A DNA stretch of 64,000 bases from Flavobacteriales bacterium (GTDB lineage Bacteria; Bacteroidota; Bacteroidia; NS11-12g; UBA9320), in NCBI GenBank assembly GCA_020635355.1, contig JACJZW010000012.1, positions 41,914-105,913 of the forward strand, written 5' to 3'. The notes below the pieces were generated by a model that had not been told where the DNA came from, searched no databases, and saw nothing but the letters and a program-made list of their open reading frames with translations. How positions within the stretch are numbered: the first letter of the stretch is position 1; each line of letters opens with the position of its first letter. Shown here piece by piece: positions 51,291-60,587 of this stretch. The translations under genes and the position numbers were made by a program.

Positions 51291-52460
51291 TTAAGCGGGG
51301 GTCATTTGCGCCCAGGATTGATAATACGAATTGACTTCTAGTTTGAGGGCCTCCTCGGTGATGGATACCGGATTAAATGGATCAATCATAACGGCCAGTT
51401 CTCCGGTTTCTTTTTGACCGATACTTCGTTCAATGGCGCCCGGGTGAGGTCCGTGGGGAATGCCACCTGGATGCAGAGTGATTTGTCCTTTTTGTATGTT
51501 ATTTCGGCTCATAAAATCGCCATCAACGTAATACAGAAGCTCATCGGCATCTACGTTACTATGGTGATAAGGAGCGGGAATGGCATCTGGATGGTAGTCG
51601 TACAAGCGTGGAACAAAGGAGCAGATCACGAAGTTGTTGCCTTCAAATTGTTGATGAATTGGCGGAGGCATGTGAATCCGACCCGTTAGTGGTTCAAAGT
51701 CGAATATGGAGATCGCATACGGATAGTTGAAGCCATCCCATCCAACTACATCAAACGGATGATTCTCATAAATATAGGAATACATGATTCCCTTCTTTTT
51801 GATGTATATTTTGAATTCCCCTAATTCATCATGAGTTTCAAGGTTTTGGGGAAGTTTGAAGTCCCGTTCGCAGAAAGGGGAGTGTTCCAGCATCTGCCCA
51901 AAGTGGTTGCGATAACGTTTGGGTGTTAGTATGGGACTGAAGCTCTCCACCAGAAGCAATCGGTTTTGAGTGGTGTCAAAGTCGATTTGATAAATGGTTC
52001 CACGCGGAATAATGAGGTAATCCCCGTATTCAAAGCGAAGACTCCCGTACATGGTTTTAAGCATTCCGGATCCTTCGTGAACGAAGATCATTTCATCTGC
52101 ATCCGCGTTTTTGAAGAAATAGTCGGAAGAAAATGATTCCGGAGCAGCGAGGCCGATGTGCATGTCGTTGTTGACGAATAGAGTCTTTCGACTTTTAAGG
52201 TAATCGGCTTCTCGTGGTAGGTCAAACCCTTTGAAACTCATGGCGCGCATATTGTCCTCCAGCGCAACTTTTGGACGAACATTTACCGGTTCATCGAATT
52301 GTTTTACGCAGGTTGGAGGGTAGTGGTGATAGAGCAGGGACGACATACCTGCGAAACCAGCCGTGCCAAAAAGTTCTTCCTGAAAAAGGCTTCCATCTTT
52401 TTTTCGGAAGGTGGTGTGTCGTTTATGGGGGATCTTGCCGAGTGCGTGATATCTGGGCAT
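51291..52460 (-). CDS. hmgA: Homogentisate 1,2-dioxygenase
   Basis: HmgA opens the homogentisate ring to maleylacetoacetate. The protein has 389 residues from the ATG at 52460 (MPRYHALGKIPHKRHTTFRK). The cupin part carries the iron-site segments IHMPPPIHQQFEGNNFVIC and HPGGIPHGPHPGAIE, diagnostic of the family. VDADELLYYVDGDFMSR fits too. The upstream start at 52499 adds residues of no family resemblance. Bacteroidota homologues are this length, shorter than the human and proteobacterial ones. Fumarylacetoacetase is not in the window. Confidence 0.95.
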   Translation of the reverse strand: MPRYHALGKIPHKRHTTFRKKDGSLFQEELFGTAGFAGMSSLLYHHYPPTCVKQFDEPVNVRPKVALEDNMRAMSFKGFDLPREADYLKSRKTLFVNNDMHIGLAAPESFSSDYFFKNADADEMIFVHEGSGMLKTMYGSLRFEYGDYLIIPRGTIYQIDFDTTQNRLLLVESFSPILTPKRYRNHFGQMLEHSPFCERDFKLPQNLETHDELGEFKIYIKKKGIMYSYIYENHPFDVVGWDGFNYPYAISIFDFEPLTGRIHMPPPIHQQFEGNNFVICSFVPRLYDYHPDAIPAPYHHSNVDADELLYYVDGDFMSRNNIQKGQITLHPGGIPHGPHPGAIERSIGQKETGELAVMIDPFNPVSITEEALKLEVNSYYQSWAQMTPA

Positions 52461-52650
52461 TGCAGCGTCTTTTTGTTCGAGGTTGATGTACGCGTGCAAA
52501 GGAAGTCCGGTGGCTACTCAAAAAAGATGATGAGGTGTTCGGCAGAATATGATTTTGGTCAGGACAATCGAACGAATGATAGATCCCGATGTTCATGAAC
52601 ATCGATTCACTCAATTGAATGGAAATGGTTCGACTCCGATATATGAACGT

Positions 52651-54036
52651 CTATTTCAAGACGTGCACTACACCCGAGAAATGATTTTGCCGTCCACTGA
52701 TGTTCGCGGGGTAGCCAAGTTCAATCGTATAAAAATAAACTCCCATGGGTACCCAGTTGCCTCGATACCAACCCGTCCATTTTTCATTTATGTCAAACGT
52801 CTCAAAGAGCTTTTCCCCCCAACGATTGTACAGGCACAGGTGATAGCTGGTGATTTCACAATTGGTGATGGGATAAAAGCTTTGATTGAGATTATCGTGA
52901 TTTAATGTGAAGGCATTTGGGATGAATACCTGGCACAAGCAATTTTGTGTGTGTACATAAACGGAATCAGTCTTGGTGCATCCATTGTTAAGTGATGCTG
53001 TGACATAATAAGTCGTTGGCTGCGAAGGTGTTGTAGTTGGGCTCGCAGAAGATGGATCTGAAAGTTGATCTTCAGGCCACCACACATACGATTCGGAACC
53101 TGTGGCTTTGAGCTGAACCTCGTCACCTAGACAAATATCTATGATATGTTCTTCTACCTTCAGATTCGGTAATGTAAGCACCTGTACATCAAAGGTGTCC
53201 GTGTGCTCACAAAGCGTGTCATCTGTATAGGTGTGGATATACCGGATCGAGGAGTCCGGAGAACTGATCGCAAGCGAAGGCGTATCGAACGTTAACCAAC
53301 GCTGCGTATTCCATTCATGGTTGGAGCCGCCTGGTTCAATTGGAAATTGAATGGAGTCACCGCGGCAAACGGAAAACGTTTCGTGTTGGCTTTGAATACA
53401 GGGTTCCGGTATGGTGACACACCTCAATTGAACATCATCAATCCCGAAGTCATTCCCACCACTTTCAACAGCAAAATTCACAATGTAAAAGCCCACTGTA
53501 TCGGTTACTGGTGCTGTATAGCTTCCGGTATATTGAGTCCACGGGGTAAGTTTACCAATTCGGCCTGTTGAAAGGATGATAGGGCCGGTAGCACTATCTG
53601 TCCTGATTTCAAAGAACGATGTTGCCCCTGAATATTTGCCATTCACATTGGCGTTAATGAACCAAACGGAGAATTCGTAAATACCATCTTTAATCACTTG
53701 TACGGATTGATGCCAAACCACCACGGTATCGGTAGAGCCATCGCCCATCAGAACATTTGTTCCGCCACCTGGAGTATGATCCGAAACGCCGCCCCAGTAT
53801 CCACCATTCCAAGGTTTACCGGTCTCATCAATGAAGATCCATCCGGGGCCTTCAACCCTTGGGACACAATCCAATTTCATGTCCGACTGAAATCCCACTG
53901 TTCTGCAGTTAACGGAATCAGTTTGCTTGAAGTCACCGTTCACAAACAAGTTGTTGCAATCGGGTTGGGCCTTAACCACACTGATTGAACAACACAGAAG
54001 TACTGTGATTAAATGTTTGAGATGGCGGAGGTTCAT
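52651..54036 (-). CDS. T9SS type B cargo protein (gliding-motility-associated C-terminal domain)
   Basis: A 461-residue secreted protein. Signal peptide LKHLITVLLCCSISVVKAQ, then a carbohydrate-binding-like module near residues 25-200 (NLFVNGDFKQTD, GPGWIFIDETGKPWNGGYWG, FGIDDVQLRCV), and a spacer with Ig-like repeats. The end is a type B sorting domain (VFIPNAFTLNHDNLNQSFYP, YNRWGEKLFETFDINEKWTG to VVHVLK), the form found in SprB-like adhesins and other large cargo. It is downstream of hmgA by 190 bases on the same strand, with no evident gene between. Function unknown. Confidence 0.85.
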   Translation of the reverse strand: MNLRHLKHLITVLLCCSISVVKAQPDCNNLFVNGDFKQTDSVNCRTVGFQSDMKLDCVPRVEGPGWIFIDETGKPWNGGYWGGVSDHTPGGGTNVLMGDGSTDTVVVWHQSVQVIKDGIYEFSVWFINANVNGKYSGATSFFEIRTDSATGPIILSTGRIGKLTPWTQYTGSYTAPVTDTVGFYIVNFAVESGGNDFGIDDVQLRCVTIPEPCIQSQHETFSVCRGDSIQFPIEPGGSNHEWNTQRWLTFDTPSLAISSPDSSIRYIHTYTDDTLCEHTDTFDVQVLTLPNLKVEEHIIDICLGDEVQLKATGSESYVWWPEDQLSDPSSASPTTTPSQPTTYYVTASLNNGCTKTDSVYVHTQNCLCQVFIPNAFTLNHDNLNQSFYPITNCEITSYHLCLYNRWGEKLFETFDINEKWTGWYRGNWVPMGVYFYTIELGYPANISGRQNHFSGVVHVLK

Positions 54037-54149
54037 GAAATTTGGTTATATAGAAGAAGTCCGTTAGGACGGAATGGTTGCTTCATTATAATGATTTGTA
54101 AAGATTCTTTCGGATTGCAAGGCTAAGAGCGGGAGGTGATACAAACCAG

Positions 54150-55631
54150 TTATCGAATCAGGGTTACTGTACCGCTTAATTTTTGATAATCCTTGCATTT
54201 ACTACCTATTTCTGCCATCCAGAAGTAGGTTCCGGGAGGAAGGTGGTATCCGTCTACTGTTCCGTCCCATGCCACATCCTCATTGGGTCCAACTTGATAA
54301 ACTTGTTCACCCCAGCGATTATAAATCCGGAAGTAGGTGCTGGAAAAGTTGGAGATGGGGATAAAGAATAGATCATTAGTATGGTCATTTCCAGGTGTAA
54401 AGACATTGGGGATGAATAAATCCGCCCCGGATAGTTCGGAATAGACGATGGTAGAGTCTTCATCATAGCAGCCCAGAGAGTCCTCTATATGGATCAAATA
54501 AGTACCGGTGGTTTGAATCCAAATTTGTCGGGTTGAATCCGTCACGGTGCCCTGCCATCTGTAAGTGTATCCTTCCGGGGCTTCCAAAATGAGGGGATCG
54601 TTTGGGCAAAGCCGATAGGCAGAATCAAGATGTACGGACGGATTTGGGGTGGGGTCAACCTGAATGGTGTCTGTAAAGGAACAGCCAGACGTGTCTGTTA
54701 TAAACACGATGTATGTTCCGGGGGAATAAACCGTTCTCCTGGCATTTGTACTTGAATCTTCCCACAACCAGGAGGCAAATTGCGGATGGAATGTAGAGAG
54801 CTCTATACCATTGGGATTATTGCATATGATGGTGTCCGGGAAAAGATCCAACGAAGAAATGGACGGTTTAATAGTGATGATTCTGGTAGACGTATCAGCA
54901 ATGCACGGTGATTGGGTGATCAGTCGGATTGGGTAATCCCCCGGTTGTTTAAACGACTTAACTACGGCAGCCCCAGATGCCGATGTGGAGTCGCCAAACT
55001 GCCATGAATAAGTGAAATTGGACCGATTGTGACATGCCGTAAAACGAATATCAGCGCCTGCTGTTAACTCCTTGCAGGTCAGGCTCACGGGCTCAAACGA
55101 TGGCTCACAATCCAGGTCAACCAGCGACACTCCGGCAGCATAAGCATATGATTCTGCACTTCCCAGGCCAATGGCATAGGCCAGAAAACCACAACCTTCC
55201 GTGATTAATTGGTACGATCCTGCGGGAACCTTGAAGGAGGAAAAGGCGTACGAAGAATCGGCAGAAAGGATTGAGAAATTTGTGACCGGGGTGCCGTTTA
55301 GGGTGATGGTTGAGGTATCTGATGTGCGGGTGACCACGTGAATGAAACTTTCGGCAATGGCATAATCGTCAACTGTGAAGAAAGTAATGGAATCCAACAG
55401 CATCTGTTCGTTGGGATTGATCATGATCACGGACGGATCACCATTCTTGCTGTTACTACAACCGTTATTTGCGGTAATGGTAAAAATTCCAACGGACACA
55501 GTTTTATTAGATTCAATGATCGTAGGAGATGTATAGACAAATTCATGAACATCTCCCGCTTGAAGGGTTACCGCGGTTGAGTCGTTTAGGTTGACGGTGG
55601 TATTGTTTGAGTTTGCCAGAATACGAGCCAC
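54150..55631 (-). CDS. C-terminal part of a split T9SS type B protein
   Basis: A frame of 493 residues ending in a type B sorting domain (LFIPNVFTPGNDHTNDLFFI, YNRWGEQVYQVGPNEDVAWD to LSGTVTLIR). Earlier it has a PKD domain (FTYSWQFGDSTSASGAAVVK) and several Ig-like units. Its N-terminal start (VARILANSNNTTVNLNDSTA) is the middle of an IgGFc-binding-type domain whose first half is encoded just upstream, in the same frame, before an in-frame TAA at 55665-55667. The apparent start at 55631 is therefore artificial; the intact gene would run from 56447 to 54150. Confidence 0.8.
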   Translation of the reverse strand: MARILANSNNTTVNLNDSTAVTLQAGDVHEFVYTSPTIIESNKTVSVGIFTITANNGCSNSKNGDPSVIMINPNEQMLLDSITFFTVDDYAIAESFIHVVTRTSDTSTITLNGTPVTNFSILSADSSYAFSSFKVPAGSYQLITEGCGFLAYAIGLGSAESYAYAAGVSLVDLDCEPSFEPVSLTCKELTAGADIRFTACHNRSNFTYSWQFGDSTSASGAAVVKSFKQPGDYPIRLITQSPCIADTSTRIITIKPSISSLDLFPDTIICNNPNGIELSTFHPQFASWLWEDSSTNARRTVYSPGTYIVFITDTSGCSFTDTIQVDPTPNPSVHLDSAYRLCPNDPLILEAPEGYTYRWQGTVTDSTRQIWIQTTGTYLIHIEDSLGCYDEDSTIVYSELSGADLFIPNVFTPGNDHTNDLFFIPISNFSSTYFRIYNRWGEQVYQVGPNEDVAWDGTVDGYHLPPGTYFWMAEIGSKCKDYQKLSGTVTLIR

Positions 55632-55664
55632 ATCCTTTCCAGATGTTGGGGTTGGTAAAAGGAT

Positions 55665-56447
55665 TTAAGACTTCCCCCAAGTGGGTACCGGAAACATCTG
55701 TTCGTAGAGTGGATCTGCATTGGTTCCACATAAAATTTGTACCCATACATGTCCCCCAAATACCGATATAGGTTTGTCGGATCCGAGGGATCGTACTTGA
55801 GTGCCGGTCAAGTCATCGCCCAGTGCATCAGCCTGAACCATGAATATGTCGCCCTGATTGAGGTTTACCGTGTATGGTTGATTGGCCTGACGGCCTTGGC
55901 TGGTGTTACAGGAAGGAGTGATCTGTACGGTTGTACCATTCTTCGTTGCCACCACAATAAATTCTGATTTTCTGAGGGCATTGCTTTTGGTTTGGGTGGG
56001 ATAGGACATGATGCGATAATCCGTCCCGATGGACGTAATCGGAAGGACTAGGGATGCTTCACTCCGTGCATTATGGATGGTTCCGGCATACACCGAAATT
56101 GGACGTACGGAGGTTACATGGATGCCTCGATTGAGTACCTGTTCCTGTGCAGTGATTGTTGCATCGTTTGACGGCAGTGAGACCTTGGTGACCTGACCAT
56201 TTATGGTAGAGAATGTCTTGGAATAGCCGGTTCCGGGTATCTCTACCGTACCGTTAGTGGGGCTGTTAGATGATAGGTAGATGATGTATTCTGCGGAGGC
56301 GAGGTCATAGAATTCCGGGAATGCCAGCCAGAAATCGGTTCCGGAATTGGTAAACTTTTGTGCGTGAGCGTGACTCCAGACACATAGGCATCCAATCGAT
56401 AGAAGAAGTGTGTTCCAATATCGTATGTTGCCGAACTTCATAAGCAC
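55665..56447 (-). CDS. N-terminal part of a split T9SS type B protein (IgGFc-binding-like domain)
   Basis: A 260-residue frame with signal peptide (YWNTLLLSIGCLCVWSHAHAQ) and an IgGFc-binding-type domain opening (KFTNSGTDFWLAFPEFYD, YIIYLSSNSPTNGTVEIPG) and later TDYRIMSYPTQTKSNALRKS and SEFIVVATKNGTTVQITP. It ends FPVPTWGKS then TAA at 55665-55667. Eleven sense codons further, in the same frame, ILLPTPTSGKD leads into the next part. At this place relatives have an aromatic residue (the TAA could be a mutated TAT or TAC). If translated alone this product lacks a sorting signal and would stay in the periplasm. Confidence 0.75.
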   Translation of the reverse strand: MLMKFGNIRYWNTLLLSIGCLCVWSHAHAQKFTNSGTDFWLAFPEFYDLASAEYIIYLSSNSPTNGTVEIPGTGYSKTFSTINGQVTKVSLPSNDATITAQEQVLNRGIHVTSVRPISVYAGTIHNARSEASLVLPITSIGTDYRIMSYPTQTKSNALRKSEFIVVATKNGTTVQITPSCNTSQGRQANQPYTVNLNQGDIFMVQADALGDDLTGTQVRSLGSDKPISVFGGHVWVQILCGTNADPLYEQMFPVPTWGKS

Positions 56448-56570
56448 ATTGCACGTCGAGGTGTTTTGTACGTTAAAGGTAGGTTATTCGTTTGATTTTC
56501 AATTAAGTGAAGACCAAGCGAAACTGTTTCAATTCCAAGAAGCGTGAAAAACCGAACTAGTTGCCTACTT

Positions 56571-58802
56571 CTATTTAAAAGTGAGTACCTGATCAACTGG
56601 AATGCGTTGAGACATTTCTGCCCGAGGGGCGTAGGATAATTTGCAGAAGAACACTGTAAATTCACCTTCTTTTAAGCCAAATAATTTTGACCATTCCATG
56701 GAAAGATTATTCAGCAAAGACTTTTCATCTTCGGAAAAGAAGTGAGTTTCACCCAGGTGGTGTCTAATAATGAAATAACTCAGTGCGGCGAAAGGGTGAA
56801 CTGCAACATTGTGAGATGATAATTTTAACCAAAGTTGTTGAACCAATTTTCCGGCATTGTAAAACGCCTCAGGTGTTAAATCTGAAATACTGATATAGGA
56901 CAGTGCGGAAGAATCGAGTATTTGCTTTTTTGTTAAATCGCCCAATGCTTTACCACCAATCCTTTTTACAAATGAAGCTACATTCCAACTGTTTGCGATG
57001 TTAAATCCAATACGTTCTTTTGGAGTTAGGTCGAACAAATCAAGTTCAACGCCCCATGGTCTTTGAATCGCCGATTTTTTGTCCCACCTAATTTCATCCA
57101 TAAGTTCGTCGTACAAATATTTATTTAGAAAACGTATGACATCAGCTTCAGCAAGTAAATCAGATACTTTTTCAATAATTTTTTTATCTGAAAGTATCGT
57201 TACCTTTGACGCCAATTTGGTAGAGTTAAGGTCATTTATTTCGTCAATGATGTTTTGATTAATTTTCTGCCCATCGCTCTTGTTTCGATTCGTCTGTCGC
57301 CGGCATATTTCGTTGTATAGCCCGCTCGTATCTGTGAAAGTATTTGAGTTATTGGGTGTTAATTCGAATATTTTACAATGATCTGTGTTGAAGTTATTTT
57401 TCTCAACTACTTTAATATTGTGGTGCGAGCATGAAAGTTTCAGGTTCATTGCTGAACACCCCAGCGCCAAATATGCACCCCATTGATTAATATCAGTATA
57501 GGGGCTATATCTGGATTCGTCCATGAAAAGAAATAATTGACCATTGTCAAATTCCCACTTCCAAGGTTGAGAATTACCCCCAGACGGTGCAAGAATTGCG
57601 TCGGAAATGAGCTTTTTGATAAGTTCACGAGTAATATTATTGGAGTCAATCGAAACGGTGGCTAACTCAGGGATCGAAGCCTTGTCAGAAGATAATGAGG
57701 TTTCTACATGACGAATTATCGGTAATTCTTGAGTTGATCCTTGGGTGATCAGTGTCTCAACATCTAGAGAATATCTGCCGGATGAACAATGCGTACCAAG
57801 CAAAATCCTTCGTGCAACATCGGTAGTCATGCCACTTCCATATGTTACAGCAGAGGAAAGTTGCGGCCAACTTCGAATGGATTCACCAACTTCAATTAAA
57901 CTGCCCTTAAGTCTTGTCGACATCTGAGTCTCATCAATAATACTATACAAGTATGGTATCTTCTCGTCAGTGGTCAAATTCCTGAGGGCGTTGAGATCGT
58001 CCACCTGGATTAGTCCATGGAAGATTTCTCGTTCGGGTTCCAAATCAAACCGTTCAATATCCAACAAACCCATGTCGCTGGTGTCCATCATCACTGGGAT
58101 TCCGAGTTCTTTACATTTGATTCGAATATTGAACTTTTCATAAAATCCGTCACACTCCTCAATACATAAATCCAGTTTCGATGGATGATTCAGGAAGTGT
58201 TCTATGTTATTGTCTGTAATGCCGTCATGATAACAGACCACCTTAATGAAAGGGTCGATTTCTGCAATTGCCCGTGCTGCAATCACGGTTTTAAGCATGC
58301 CTATTTTGTCAATGCCCGCCTTTATGCGATTTAAATTGGTGAGCTCAAGTGTGTCAAAATCAGCGATTCGTAACTCACCACAAATGCGCTCTGAAGCAAT
58401 AGTGAGTGCAATGGATTGCCCAACAGATAAGCCAACTATGCCAATGACTTTTTGTTCGAGAAGTTCCTGCTCTTCATTGGTAATCTTATATCGATTTCGA
58501 ATTGTTCGCAATTGAATGAATTCGGACTTGGGCATGGTGTGAACCAAATTGCCTGACCAAGGATAGTATATCCAGAGACCAAAGTGCTCTGGATTACTCG
58601 TTCCCAGTATCTCGTCCTTTTTGACTTGAATAAAATCTGCCGTAAGATCATCCTTCGGATACTTCATTTTGATGAATTCCATCAACTGTCCGTCAAGCTG
58701 ATCCACCAGATTGGATGACGATCGGATTGAGGTATAAAAGGTTTTATCCTCTTCTATCGTTAGATCAAGTATCCGCGGCTTGTACTCTAATTCCTTTTCC
58801 AT
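56571..58802 (-). CDS. Rv1355c-like ThiF (E1-like)-nitroreductase fusion
   Basis: A 743-residue cytoplasmic protein. Residues about 115-365 resemble the ThiF/E1 adenylating fold: KVIGIVGLSVGQSIALTIA (nucleotide-binding turn), GELRIADFDTLELTNLNRI, and DLCIEECDGFYEKFNIRIK. Residues about 395-740 resemble a nitroreductase: AILAPSGGNSQPWKWEFDNG, YSPYTDINQWGAYLALGCSA. The order matches the Rv1355c family. The ThiF part lacks an obvious catalytic Cys-x-x-Cys zinc site, so it may activate or bind a carboxylate rather than transfer sulphur. The gene is more AT-rich than its neighbours, which suggests transfer. No partner gene is adjacent; a precursor or carrier protein was not found. Confidence 0.78.
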   Translation of the reverse strand: MEKELEYKPRILDLTIEEDKTFYTSIRSSSNLVDQLDGQLMEFIKMKYPKDDLTADFIQVKKDEILGTSNPEHFGLWIYYPWSGNLVHTMPKSEFIQLRTIRNRYKITNEEQELLEQKVIGIVGLSVGQSIALTIASERICGELRIADFDTLELTNLNRIKAGIDKIGMLKTVIAARAIAEIDPFIKVVCYHDGITDNNIEHFLNHPSKLDLCIEECDGFYEKFNIRIKCKELGIPVMMDTSDMGLLDIERFDLEPEREIFHGLIQVDDLNALRNLTTDEKIPYLYSIIDETQMSTRLKGSLIEVGESIRSWPQLSSAVTYGSGMTTDVARRILLGTHCSSGRYSLDVETLITQGSTQELPIIRHVETSLSSDKASIPELATVSIDSNNITRELIKKLISDAILAPSGGNSQPWKWEFDNGQLFLFMDESRYSPYTDINQWGAYLALGCSAMNLKLSCSHHNIKVVEKNNFNTDHCKIFELTPNNSNTFTDTSGLYNEICRRQTNRNKSDGQKINQNIIDEINDLNSTKLASKVTILSDKKIIEKVSDLLAEADVIRFLNKYLYDELMDEIRWDKKSAIQRPWGVELDLFDLTPKERIGFNIANSWNVASFVKRIGGKALGDLTKKQILDSSALSYISISDLTPEAFYNAGKLVQQLWLKLSSHNVAVHPFAALSYFIIRHHLGETHFFSEDEKSLLNNLSMEWSKLFGLKEGEFTVFFCKLSYAPRAEMSQRIPVDQVLTFK

Positions 58803-58956
58803 TCTTTACGTACATGTACAGGGCACGTTGTACACTGAGCCAATTCGTGGCAAATGTAAGGGGGTTCCTACGCACCTTGATAAAAAGATGATCACATTAG
58901 GTAGATGACATGAACACTATTTGTGAATAAATACGACTGGTCCATGAAATCTTGGA

Positions 58957-59883
58957 TCATTTCTTGGGCTGATCCTTTTGAATCACCTTGGTAGCCGTAG
59001 CGATAATGCCAGCAATATCGGATAAATCTGAGGGTATAATCATTGAATTATTGGTCTGGGCAAGCTTGCCAAATTCACTTAGGTACTGTTCAGCAATGCG
59101 GAGGTTAACCGCGTCAACTCCGTTCTCTGAACCAATTGATTGCGCAATTGCCTTAATACCATTAGCCGTAGCCACAGCCACAGCTTCAATTTCGGAAGCC
59201 CGCCCTTCTGCCTCGTTAATCCGACGCTGACGTTCGCCTTCCGAGTGTTTAATTTTTTCCTGTTTTTCTCCCTCAGCACGATTGATCTGTGCCTGTTTCT
59301 CACCTTCAGATTCGGCTATCGTTGCACGTTTCTCTCGTTCTGCCCGCATCTGCTTTTCCATGGCATCCTTGATGCTCTGAGGTGGTGTGATGTTTTTGAC
59401 CTCATATCGAGCTACTTTAACGCCCCAGGGGTCACTGGCTTTGTCCACGGCATCAACAATACTTACATTAATGGCATCACGCTCCTCAAACGTGGTGTCC
59501 AACTCCAGCTTGCCAATGACAGAACGCATAGTGGTTTGGGCGATTTGAATCGAGGCAAACTTATAATGATCAATACCATAGCTGGCCTTTACCGGATCAA
59601 TAACCTGTAGATACAGTATACCGTCCACTTCTACCGCAATATTGTCTTTGGTAATACACGTTTGTGAGTCCACATCAATTGCTTGTTCCTTTAGCGAATG
59701 TTTGTAGGCAATGCGGTCAATGAAGGGAACGATGATGTGAAAGCCGGCATTCAAGGTCGATGAATATTTACCCAATCGTTCCACCAAATACGCTTGCCGT
59801 TGTGGCACAATGCGAATGGTACGTACCAATAGAATAAAGAAAAAGAGGGCTGCGCCTAAAAGAATGTAAGTTTGAATGTTCAT
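58957..59883 (-). CDS. SPFH/Band 7 (stomatin-like) membrane protein
   Basis: A 308-residue protein with an N-terminal membrane anchor (YILLGAALFFFILLV), the Band 7 domain (VPQRQAYLVERLGKYSSTLN, PFIDRIAYKHSLKEQAIDV, VARYEVKNITPPQSIKDAM) and a long charged coiled coil (KATIAESEGEKQAQINRAEG and on). This is the QmcA/paraslipin type, which forms membrane scaffolds. It lies three bases after the NfeD-like gene stop on the same strand, the common SPFH-NfeD pair of membrane-quality systems. The C-terminal region (IAEQYLSEFGKLAQTNNSMI) fits too. Confidence 0.92.
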   Translation of the reverse strand: MNIQTYILLGAALFFFILLVRTIRIVPQRQAYLVERLGKYSSTLNAGFHIIVPFIDRIAYKHSLKEQAIDVDSQTCITKDNIAVEVDGILYLQVIDPVKASYGIDHYKFASIQIAQTTMRSVIGKLELDTTFEERDAINVSIVDAVDKASDPWGVKVARYEVKNITPPQSIKDAMEKQMRAEREKRATIAESEGEKQAQINRAEGEKQEKIKHSEGERQRRINEAEGRASEIEAVAVATANGIKAIAQSIGSENGVDAVNLRIAEQYLSEFGKLAQTNNSMIIPSDLSDIAGIIATATKVIQKDQPKK

Positions 59884-59886
59884 GAA

Positions 59887-60345
59887 TTAGATATTAGTCT
59901 TTTTGGTTACAAATAATTTAATGCTCTCTTTGGAGGTGATTTCTATCACATCACCCACACGGAGTTGCTCGTCTGATTGAATGCTCCACACGGTACCACG
60001 GAATTCTATCTGACCAGATTTACCGTCTTCATTTACCTTGGAAACCCGTGCCGTTTTACCAATAAATTCTCCGCTAAGGGACTCATCCTTCTCCTCGGTG
60101 TCACTGAAGAAACGCTGCTTGAGCACACTTCTGAATACCAGTAAACTGAGTATGGATGTGGAAAGAAAGACCACCACCTGGGCGGTAATGGAGATGTCTG
60201 CTACATAACAAATACCGGATGTGATCAGCGCACCAAGCCCAAAAAATAGTATCACCAAACCAGGGACAAATAATTCAGAGAGCGCCAAAAGAATTCCCAG
60301 CATCAACCAGAAGGCAGCCGGATTTTGTAAGAGAGTTATTTCCAT
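59887..60345 (-). CDS. NfeD-like membrane protein
   Basis: A 152-residue protein with about three membrane helices (AFWLMLGILLALSELFVPGL, LVILFFGLGALITSGICYVA, AQVVVFLSTSILSLLVF) and a C-terminal OB-fold, roughly residues 85-150 (SGEFIGKTARVSKVNEDGKS, GQIEFRGTVWSIQSDEQL, VGDVIEITSKESIKLFV). This is the short NfeD form, without a ClpP-class protease domain. It is the first gene of the pair with the SPFH gene and the two products probably form a complex. The 242 bases upstream (60346-60587) contain no gene I can support. Confidence 0.92.
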   Translation of the reverse strand: MEITLLQNPAAFWLMLGILLALSELFVPGLVILFFGLGALITSGICYVADISITAQVVVFLSTSILSLLVFRSVLKQRFFSDTEEKDESLSGEFIGKTARVSKVNEDGKSGQIEFRGTVWSIQSDEQLRVGDVIEITSKESIKLFVTKKTNI

Positions 60346-60587
60346 AGCGAGGGTAAGTTACGACGAATTGCGTTGAACTCGTCTGTAAATCTATTACGGA
60401 AATCATCCTTTGGAAGTTACATCCCACAAATGCGGGGTGCAAATGTCTTCATCCATCGACGTTTTGAACAGCACCAATTGGCTCGGATTGTCAATCGGAA
60501 ACGTGTTTTGACGTCGAAAACCGGACATCATACAGCGGTTCTGGACTTGGGTGGTTGGTGGTCAACAGGTCATTCACGGGAATTCTA

